Part shown: one piece after another, positions 6,432 to 10,677 of the stretch | Position numbering within the stretch: the first letter of the stretch is position 1 | Layout: each line of letters begins with the position of its first letter | NCBI GenBank assembly: GCA_937877545.1 | Contig: CALFJE010000110.1 | Location: 1 to 10,677 of the forward strand | From: an uncultured Selenomonadales bacterium | GTDB taxonomy: Bacteria > Bacillota > Negativicutes > Selenomonadales > Selenomonadaceae | Direction of reading: 5' to 3' | DNA: 10,677 nucleotides | Position numbers and translations under genes: made by a program | The notes under the pieces: model-generated | What the model saw: the letters and a program-made list of their open reading frames with translations, nothing else | Databases searched by the model: none | What the model was told of the DNA's origin: nothing

Positions 6432-6498
6432 AAAAATCACTTCGGTACCTCAAATTTAATCGTCCTTCCGATTAAAGCCGATTATCGGAGTGATTTTT
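6432..6498 (+). promoter_or_regulatory. Nested stem-loop in the leader of the small gene
   Basis: AAAAATCACTTCG (6432-6444) pairs with CGGAGTGATTTTT (6486-6498) over 13 bp with one G-U wobble, and may extend by three more pairs inward. Inside it a second perfect 8-bp stem, TTTAATCG (6455-6462) with CGATTAAA (6469-6476), closes a six-base loop. The outer 3' arm ends in five T residues about ten bases before the ribosome site at 6508. It could be an attenuator, a protein-binding leader, or a small RNA made from the 6344 promoter. Confidence 0.55.
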
Positions 6499-6518
6499 CT
6501 GGTTTTCAGAGGCAGTAC

Positions 6519-6791
6519 ATGAGTTACACGGGAATGGGAATAATGGAAAGCGTCCTCGACTACAAGTTTTTAATGGAAACGGGCTTGGAAAGCGGCGAGT
6601 ACAAGGATTTTGAGGAAATTAAGAGCAAAGTGCGCACAGGCTTCAGGCGGAACGGAATAACCGTAATCACCGACGATAAAATCGGCAACAAATATTATTG
6701 CGGAGTAAAGAATATCAGCCGATACGACGCGCTCAGCATTATCAATAAAAAAAACGGCTCGCGATTAAATTTAGACAGATATTTAAAATAA
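6519..6791 (+). CDS. Hypothetical 90-residue protein
   Basis: I do not recognise this protein. AGAGG (6508-6512) lies six bases before the ATG, supporting this start; Met6 and Met9 are possible alternatives. It has no signal peptide or membrane segment, so it is probably cytoplasmic. The sequence has a helical, mixed-charge N-terminal half (ESVLDYKFLMETGLESGEY, FEEIKSKVRTGFRRNG) and a basic, strand-like C-terminal half (GITVITDDKIGNKYYCG, then ISRYDALSIINKKNGSR). The single cysteine is in the latter. It is the only gene behind the strong T-tract promoter and nested hairpin, and it ends six bases before a convergent bidirectional terminator, so it forms a one-gene unit. It is AT-richer than the transporter operon. 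Confidence 0.6.
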   Translation: MSYTGMGIMESVLDYKFLMETGLESGEYKDFEEIKSKVRTGFRRNGITVITDDKIGNKYYCGVKNISRYDALSIINKKNGSRLNLDRYLK

Positions 6792-6796
6792 AAAAG

Positions 6797-6828
6797 CCCT
6801 TCGGCAAGCGTCGGAGGGTAATTTTTTT
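6797..6828. terminator. Bidirectional terminator, hairpin family copy 1
   Basis: CCCTTCGGC (6797-6805), loop AAGC, GTCGGAGGG (6810-6818) form a 9-bp stem with two wobbles, followed on the plus strand by a T-run at 6822-6828. On the minus strand the A-run before the stem gives a matching T-run. It lies between convergent genes and can serve both. The same two arms recur at 8394-8416 and 8887-8909. Confidence 0.85.
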
Positions 6829-6839
6829 CGCGCATAATT

Positions 6840-8315
6840 TTAATTGGGCAATATTTCTTCGCGTTTCCTGTTTTTCGGGTCGATTTTACGATTTATTGCG
6901 TCCGTTATCAAGAATAATGCCTTTGAAATCAACAAATATACCAATGCAATCGTGACTATCGGGATAAATGCGTCGTATGTCCGCGCTCGGATTAAATCCG
7001 CCATTCTTGTTAAATCTTGCACCGAAATATAGCCGACTATCGCCGTTTCAAGCAAAATTACGTTTAATTGCAGTTGATAATTCGCGAAATAATTCCTTAT
7101 TACTTGCGGCAAAATAAATGTTACGAACGCTTGCCGCTCCGAAAAACCCAATGATAACGCCGCCTCCATTTGTCCGATTGAAATACTTTCCGTGCCGCTT
7201 TTTATCATCGTAAACACCGAGGTACTAAGCACGATTGAAAATACTGCAATAGCTATCACGCTTGCGGGCAAATTTATACTGCCGAAAACCACATAATAAA
7301 AGAAAAGCAATAAAACCATTTTCGGGATGCCCTGCAATGTCCGATAAATCGCGTCGATTATTCTGTTTGCGGGAGTTTTTTCGCGATAAAACATATATAC
7401 CGCCAATCCGAGCAACGTTCCGAATATTATTGAGCAAAAAGTTATCGCTAAAGTCGTTAATGCGCCGTCCAATATCATTTTCCAGCGATTTTCGTCGATT
7501 AACGCGGTTTTTATTCGCTCCGTAATATTAAAAACGCCCGTTGATTCGGAATTTATTACCGCAACCGCCTGCTCGACTTGAGTTGGATTTGCAAAGAGCA
7601 CATTTTTTAATCGTTCAGGTAAAATTTCAATCGCATCCATGCCGACATCAATTTTTCCGAGCATCACGTCAGCAAGCATCGTCGGAAATGATTCAATTTT
7701 TATCTCGTACTTGTAACCGTAAGCCGCGCAGAATTTGTCAATAATTTCGACCTCAAAGCCGACAACTTGCCCTTCGCGAAGATATGCAAACGGCGTGCTT
7801 TGAGCGTCCGTGCCGATTATCAAAGTGCCGTTTTCGCCGGAAAGATTCGACTTCGTAAAAGTCCTTTTGCTCTCGTCACCGCGCAACCATTTAGTTTTTA
7901 ATTCCTCAAGTTCGCCGTTCTGCTCAAGCAAAGCGATAAATTCATTCATTTGACCGCAAAGTTTTTGTCCGCGATCATTTTTCGGGAAGATGTAGGAAAC
8001 GGGCACGTCGCCGAGCGATTGCGGCAAATAATCAACTGCAACGCCCTCGAATTTCAGATTTTCGACGTAAGTTTTTCCGATAACGAACGTATCAATCTTA
8101 TTCTGCTTGAGATTTTGAACGAGGTCGCTTATAAAATCAAGGTAGACAAATTCGGCGTTCGGTAAAACGTCACGCGCCTTTAATTCGTAGGCTGAATCTG
8201 CCCAAACGCCGATTCGCGCCGTTTTTAAGTCGTCGACGCTTTTTATTTCCCGAATTTCATTTTGACAGCCGCTTAACATCAGCGTTGCCAGCATTATTAA
8301 AATTATTTTTCTCAT
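6840..8315 (-). CDS. Receptor-permease fusion of a polar amino-acid (His/Glu/Gln-type) ABC importer
   Basis: From the ATG at 8315 the protein has 491 residues. It opens with a lipoprotein signal (MRKIILIMLATLMLSGC, lipid on Cys17), so I prefer this start to the in-frame TTG at 8351. Residues about 24-146 resemble the second lobe and closing helices of an SBP_bac_3 receptor: IKSVDDLKTARIGV, then ELEELKTKWLRG. Residues about 164-255 resemble the first lobe: GTLIIGTDAQSTPFAYLREG, the family signature GFEVEI, ILPERLKNVLFANP. Residues about 280-478 are a HisM/GlnP-type permease with several membrane helices and the coupling loop GQMEAALSLGFSERQAFVTFILPQ (381-404, quoted in part). No ATPase of this class is adjacent, so it must use one encoded elsewhere. 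The gene is AT-rich relative to the nickel/peptide-type operon and lies on the opposite strand between two copies of one hairpin, suggesting a separately acquired module. Confidence 0.85.
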   Translation of the reverse strand: MRKIILIMLATLMLSGCQNEIREIKSVDDLKTARIGVWADSAYELKARDVLPNAEFVYLDFISDLVQNLKQNKIDTFVIGKTYVENLKFEGVAVDYLPQSLGDVPVSYIFPKNDRGQKLCGQMNEFIALLEQNGELEELKTKWLRGDESKRTFTKSNLSGENGTLIIGTDAQSTPFAYLREGQVVGFEVEIIDKFCAAYGYKYEIKIESFPTMLADVMLGKIDVGMDAIEILPERLKNVLFANPTQVEQAVAVINSESTGVFNITERIKTALIDENRWKMILDGALTTLAITFCSIIFGTLLGLAVYMFYREKTPANRIIDAIYRTLQGIPKMVLLLFFYYVVFGSINLPASVIAIAVFSIVLSTSVFTMIKSGTESISIGQMEAALSLGFSERQAFVTFILPQVIRNYFANYQLQLNVILLETAIVGYISVQDLTRMADLIRARTYDAFIPIVTIALVYLLISKALFLITDAINRKIDPKNRKREEILPN

Positions 8316-8351
8316 GATATAAATCCGTTCTCCCAAAATTATTTCTTGCAA

Positions 8352-8380
8352 AGTTTAGCAATTCATTTAAGAACAGTCAA
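8352..8380 (-). promoter_or_regulatory. Minus-strand promoter for the receptor-permease fusion
   Basis: Read on the minus strand, TTGACT (8380-8375) and TAAACT (8357-8352) are separated by 17 bp. The -10 context GCTAAACTTTG closely matches GCTAAAGTTTG in the divergent promoter at 8446-8451. Confidence 0.6.
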
Positions 8381-8393
8381 TCATTATAAAAAT

Positions 8394-8420
8394 CCCTTCG
8401 GCGGACAGTCGGAGGGTTTT
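8394..8420. terminator. Terminator-like hairpin, family copy 2, between divergent promoters
   Basis: CCCTTCGGC (8394-8402), loop GGACA, GTCGGAGGG (8408-8416), then TTTT. The arms equal those at 6797 and 8887. On the minus strand a T-run also follows. It sits between the outward-facing -35 boxes of two divergent promoters, where neither transcript would include it, so it more likely insulates against readthrough or marks a mobile or recombination boundary. Confidence 0.7.
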
Positions 8421-8422
8421 CG

Positions 8423-8451
8423 TTGACGGAGAAAAATTTTTTTGCTAAAGT
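8423..8451 (+). promoter_or_regulatory. Promoter for the double-glycine peptide gene
   Basis: TTGACG (8423-8428), a 17-bp spacer and TAAAGT (8446-8451) precede the AGGAG ribosome site (8491-8495) of the peptide gene. The -10 context resembles that of the divergent promoter at 8352-8357. Confidence 0.55.
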
Positions 8452-8504
8452 TTGTAACGAATCGTGATTAAGGGCGTATAAGCAACAGAAAGGAGCTTGA
8501 TAAT

Positions 8505-8848
8505 ATGGCTAAGGAAGACAAATTCCGGACGAACTCTTGAGCGACGAGGAACTTGACGGCGTTGCAGGCGGAAATGCTCGTGAATGTTTTCATATTTCCA
8601 TGAGTATATCGGATAATTCTAAGCTCAGGGAACAATTTAAAGGCAGTTACGAAGATACAGATTATCTTAAAAGCTTTCTGCATGACAAGTTGGGTGTCGA
8701 CGCGGAATTTAACATGAACGAAGGAAATTATTTCGAGGGAACTCCTAATTTAAACAAGTACAAGGACGCAACAACCGGCAAATCCATGAGTCACAATGAA
8801 GTTATGCATAGAATAGCTTTATACGGTTTTCCTGATTTGATTTTATAA
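8505..8848 (+). pseudogene. Double-glycine-leader secreted peptide gene with a one-base frameshift
   Basis: AGGAG (8491-8495) sits nine bases before ATG 8505, which reads MAKEDK and then stops at 8538-8540. One extra A in the AAA at 8520-8522 would shift to the frame open from 8519 to 8848 and give MAKEDK-IPDELLSDEELDGVAGG, a textbook leader ending in Gly-Gly. The restored protein would be 114 residues: a 23-residue leader and a 91-residue cargo with one cysteine (NARECFHISMSISD at its start). Such leaders are cut by C39-peptidase ABC exporters, which release bacteriocins, RiPP precursors or signalling peptides. None is in this window. The shift lies in a homopolymer, so it may be a sequencing or assembly error, a recent inactivation, or less likely slippage. 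Without the missing base, translation could start only at the TTG at 8537, which has no ribosome site. The cargo family is unknown to me. Confidence 0.78.
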
Positions 8849-8886
8849 TAAAAGTGAAACAATCTCGTCGCGACAGTTAAAAAAAT

Positions 8887-8914
8887 CCCTTCGGCGGCGC
8901 GTCGGAGGGGTTTT
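8887..8914 (+). terminator. Terminator of the peptide gene, hairpin family copy 3
   Basis: CCCTTCGGC (8887-8895), loop GGCGC, GTCGGAGGG (8901-8909), one extra G, then TTTT. It begins 38 bases after the peptide stop. Seven A residues upstream would also provide a T-run on the minus strand. Confidence 0.8.
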
Positions 8915-8948
8915 CATTTGCCGCTGTAATATTTTTTGCAATTCATAT

Positions 8949-8973
8949 CCCCGTTTGGGGCTTATTTTTTTTT
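8949..8973 (+). terminator. Second terminator-like hairpin before the ATPase genes
   Basis: CCCC (8949-8952), loop GTTT, GGGG (8957-8960), then CTTA and nine T residues. It resembles the hairpin at 1229-1253 in sequence and lies only about 40 bases after the previous terminator. The duplication of function suggests that it belongs to the module shared by the two transporter operons. Confidence 0.6.
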
Positions 8974-8992
8974 CGGGTGTCGATTAAAATTC
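8961..8992 (+). promoter_or_regulatory. Conserved promoter-like module upstream of the NikD-type gene
   Basis: It matches 1242-1273 at 25 of 32 ungapped positions, including CTTA plus eight T and the terminal TTARAATTC. TAAAAT (8985-8990) is the -10 candidate and lies 18 bases before the GTG start, leaving room for the GAGG ribosome site. Confidence 0.45.
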
Positions 8993-9008
8993 TTCGCGAG
9001 GTGATTCG

Positions 9009-9773
9009 GTGAGCGATTTATTGACCGTCGAGGATTTGGTTGTGGCTTACGGCAGGAAGCGAATCGTTCACGACGTGAGCTTTACGGTCGGGCACGGCGA
9101 AATTTTGATTATCGCGGGCGAATCGGGCAGCGGCAAGTCGACGATACTCAAGGCGATTGGCGGACTGCTCGGCAAGGGCGGCGCGATTGTCGACGGGCAA
9201 ATTTTCTTCGACGGGCGGGAAATAACCAACTTGTCCGAGGGGCAACGGCGGCGGCTTTCGGGCGATTCAATCGGCTTCATCTTCCAGAATGCCGGCGCGT
9301 CGTTTTGCCCGATACGCACAATCGGCGACCAAATCTTTGAAAGCGTCCGCGCACATCGCGATTGGTCACGGGAAGATTTTCGTTCGCGAGCCGAAGCCGT
9401 CATGGAAAAGATAAACCTTAAGCCGTCGACGTTAGACGAATATCCGTTCCGATTATCTGGCGGCATGGCGCAACGGGCAGGCATATTGGCGGCGACGCTC
9501 CTGGAACCGAAGCTCCTGCTTGCCGACGAACCGACCTCCGCCCTCGACGTGGTGACGCAAATGGGCGTTGTGGAGGAGCTGTTGAATCTGCGCGGACGGC
9601 TCGGAGCGTCAATCGTCTTGGTCACGCACGACTTGCGGATAGCGCGGCGCATGGCGGACAAAATCTTAATCATGCGGCAAGGCACGGCGGTCGAATTCGG
9701 GACGCGGGAGCAAATCTTTAACGAACCGCAAGAGGCTTATACACGGGAATTGCTTAAGGCGGCAAGCTTATGA
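9009..9773 (+). CDS. ABC transporter ATP-binding protein, NikD/DppD-type
   Basis: This 254-residue cytoplasmic ATPase powers import through the NikB/NikC-type channel together with the next gene product. Visible motifs are Walker A GESGSGKST (37-45), the Q-loop at Gln93 in FIFQNAGASFCP, signature LSGGMAQR (149-156), Walker B LLLADEP ending in Asp173-Glu174, D-loop SALD, and switch His207 in VTHD. All catalytic residues are present. It lacks the C-terminal oligopeptide extension of long OppD proteins, as in NikD. The start is GTG with GAGG seven bases upstream. Its TGA overlaps the ATG of the next ATPase (ATGA), so the pair is coupled. The pair is separated from the permease genes by about 5 kb, but shares an upstream module with them, which supports the inference that they form one transporter. 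Confidence 0.92.
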   Translation: MSDLLTVEDLVVAYGRKRIVHDVSFTVGHGEILIIAGESGSGKSTILKAIGGLLGKGGAIVDGQIFFDGREITNLSEGQRRRLSGDSIGFIFQNAGASFCPIRTIGDQIFESVRAHRDWSREDFRSRAEAVMEKINLKPSTLDEYPFRLSGGMAQRAGILAATLLEPKLLLADEPTSALDVVTQMGVVEELLNLRGRLGASIVLVTHDLRIARRMADKILIMRQGTAVEFGTREQIFNEPQEAYTRELLKAASL

Positions 9774-10465
9774 TTTTGGACGTTCGGCACGTTAAAAAAT
9801 ATTTCGGGGCGCGGCTTATCCTCGACGACGTGAGCTTTACGATTGGCGCGGGCGAATGCCTTGGCATAGTGGGCTTGAGCGGCGGCGGCAAGTCGACGTT
9901 GGCTAAGATTATTGCGCGGCTGATTCCCAGTGACGGCGGGCAGATTATCCTTTGCGGCGAGGACATCACGCACGCAGCGGGCAACGCCTTTTATCGCAAC
10001 ATGCAGATGATTTTCCAGACGCCCGAAGACTCGTTTAATCCGCGCAGGACTTTGGGCGCGAGTATCGCCGAACCGATTAAAAATTTCATTGGCGGAGAAA
10101 ATCTGCGCGGGCGCGTGGAGGAGCTTTTGGTCGAGGTCGGCTTACCGGCGGCTTATGCCGAACGTTATCCGCGTGAAGTATCGGGCGGGGAGTGTCAAAG
10201 GGCGGCGATAGCGCGAGCCATTTCCGTTGCGCCAAAGTTGCTAATCTGCGACGAGGCAACCTCCGCGCTGGACGTGACGATAGCCGCGCAAGTGGTCGCG
10301 TTGATACGGCGGCTGTGCGCGGAGCGGAATATCGCTTGCCTGTTCATAACGCACGATTTGACGACGCTGAAAAAATCAGCCGACCGCGTGTTGGTATTGG
10401 AGGCGGGGCGGCTCAAGACTTTAGACGAATCGGAGTTCAAGGAGGTTTTGGCATGGAGCATTTGA
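9770..10465 (+). CDS. ABC transporter ATP-binding protein, NikE/DppF-type
   Basis: The second ATPase, 231 residues, pairs with the NikD-type protein. It has Walker A GLSGGGKST (35-43), Q-loop Gln83 in MIFQTPEDSFNPRRT (the PxxSFNPR pattern is typical of DppF/NikE), signature VSGGECQR (137-144), Walker B LLICDEA with Asp161-Glu162, SALD, and switch His195 in ITHD. The protein is shorter than E. coli-type NikE because it ends soon after the H-loop domain, and its last 13 bases overlap the start of the next gene. The ATG overlaps the preceding stop. The 3' quarter of the gene (from 10331) is repeated downstream at 10515, but this first copy is intact and ends at a normal stop. Confidence 0.92.
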   Translation: MILDVRHVKKYFGARLILDDVSFTIGAGECLGIVGLSGGGKSTLAKIIARLIPSDGGQIILCGEDITHAAGNAFYRNMQMIFQTPEDSFNPRRTLGASIAEPIKNFIGGENLRGRVEELLVEVGLPAAYAERYPREVSGGECQRAAIARAISVAPKLLICDEATSALDVTIAAQVVALIRRLCAERNIACLFITHDLTTLKKSADRVLVLEAGRLKTLDESEFKEVLAWSI

Positions 10466-10493
10466 CGCGGCGGATTGAAAATTATTGGGACGG
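10331..10493 (+). repeat. Direct repeat, copy 1
   Basis: These 163 bases recur at 10515-10677 with two differences (T10344/C10528 and G10369/A10553), a period of 184 bp. The unit covers the 3' end of the NikE-type gene and the first 41 bases of the following gene. Twenty-one unique bases (10494-10514) lie between copies; they may belong to the repeat unit, whose second copy is cut by the window end. Confidence 0.95.
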
Positions 10494-10533
10494 TCGCAGT
10501 AAAGACTTCAGCAAATCGCTTGCCTGTCCATAA
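10453..10533 (+). pseudogene. Start of a probable class I SAM methyltransferase, broken by the tandem repeat
   Basis: GGAGG (10441-10445) lies seven bases before ATG 10453, inside the end of the NikE-type gene. The first 21 residues (MEHLTRRIENYWDGRSKDFS) resemble the N-terminal helix of class I SAM-dependent methyltransferases, which often starts with an R-I-x-x-Y-W-x-x-R-S-x-x-F/Y pattern. After Ser20-Lys21 the frame enters the repeated NikE-end DNA and stops after five unrelated codons (SLACP). No SAM-binding motif is reached, so the family call rests on the N-terminus and on position in a transporter operon. The fragment as written cannot be an enzyme. Confidence 0.45.
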
Positions 10534-10677
10534 CGCACGATTTGACGACGCTAAAAAAATCAGCCGACCGCGTGTTGGTATTGGAGGCGGGGCGGCTCAA
10601 GACTTTAGACGAATCGGAGTTCAAGGAGGTTTTGGCATGGAGCATTTGACGCGGCGGATTGAAAATTATTGGGACGG
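10515..10677 (+). repeat. Direct repeat, copy 2, reaching the window end
   Basis: This matches 10331-10493 at 161 of 163 positions. In this copy the NikE-type sequence has no start and is only a gene remnant, but it preserves the GGAGG site (10625-10629) and the ATG of the methyltransferase-like gene. Confidence 0.95.
10637..10677 (+). CDS. Second copy of the methyltransferase-like gene start, 3'-truncated by the window end
   Basis: The ATG at 10637 with GGAGG seven bases upstream repeats the first 13 codons (MEHLTRRIENYWD) of the gene at 10453. If the tandem duplication is real, this copy would run on into the intact gene beyond the window, leaving both the NikE-type ATPase (copy 1) and the methyltransferase (copy 2) functional. 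If the repeat is an assembly error, it is simply the same locus read twice. Confidence 0.4.
   Translation, partial: MEHLTRRIENYWD

Noticed and set aside
8316..8351. Upstream TTG start for the receptor-permease fusion
   Set aside because: The ATG at 8315 gives an immediate lipoprotein signal peptide; the longer version would bury it behind 12 residues and uses a poor start codon. It also begins within a base or two of the -10 box on the minus strand.
1..10677. CRISPR arrays, tRNA/rRNA genes, transposases, integrases and known riboswitches
   Set aside because: None seen on either strand. The repeats present are terminator-like hairpins or the terminal tandem duplication, not regularly spaced arrays or insertion-sequence ends.

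Overview
The window looks like one complete metagenomic contig. It opens on a 13-base G run and ends inside a near-perfect 184-bp-period tandem repeat, and both are typical contig-edge signatures. Strong Shine-Dalgarno sites, lipoprotein signals, a double-glycine peptide leader and GC-rich operons beside AT-rich accessory genes suggest an anaerobic host-associated Firmicute, perhaps of the Negativicutes. This assignment is inference; the window has no rRNA or marker gene.

Layout. (1) 15-1211: the 3' part of a sugar-nucleotide aminotransferase (DegT/DnrJ/EryC1) abutting a GNAT acetyltransferase, probably the tail of a surface-glycan cluster, closed by a terminator. (2) 1279-4332: a tightly packed operon of a NikB/DppB-type permease, an M20-peptidase-like protein missing most of its metal site, a NikC/DppC-type permease and a small secreted protein of unknown function. 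(3) 4333-4776: about 440 bp of non-coding DNA with palindromes. (4) 4777-6303: the SBP_bac_5 lipoprotein receptor (NikA/DppA/OppA type). (5) 6304-8930: an AT-richer accessory block with three transcription units set off by three copies of one hairpin. It carries a small unknown protein behind a T-tract promoter and nested hairpin, a minus-strand amino-acid-type receptor-permease fusion, and a frameshifted double-glycine-leader peptide gene. (6) 9009-10677: two ABC ATPases (NikD/NikE type) followed by the start of a probable SAM-dependent methyltransferase, where the sequence becomes duplicated.

Regions 2, 4 and 6 together encode a complete five-component importer of the nickel/peptide/opine family: receptor, two permeases and two ATPases. 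The accessory block separates the ATPases from the rest. The two halves share a conserved upstream module (hairpin, CTTA plus T-run, TTARAATTC), so they may be co-regulated. Substrate cannot be read from sequence; the adjoining M20-like and methyltransferase genes make a peptide, amino-acid-derived or metallophore cargo plausible.

The points most worth a second look are the M20-like protein that lost conserved segments without losing frame, the shared promoter-like module, the triplicated hairpin bounding each accessory gene, the apparent circular permutation of the binding domain in the receptor-permease fusion, the 12-T promoter spacer, and the one-base frameshift in the double-glycine peptide gene.
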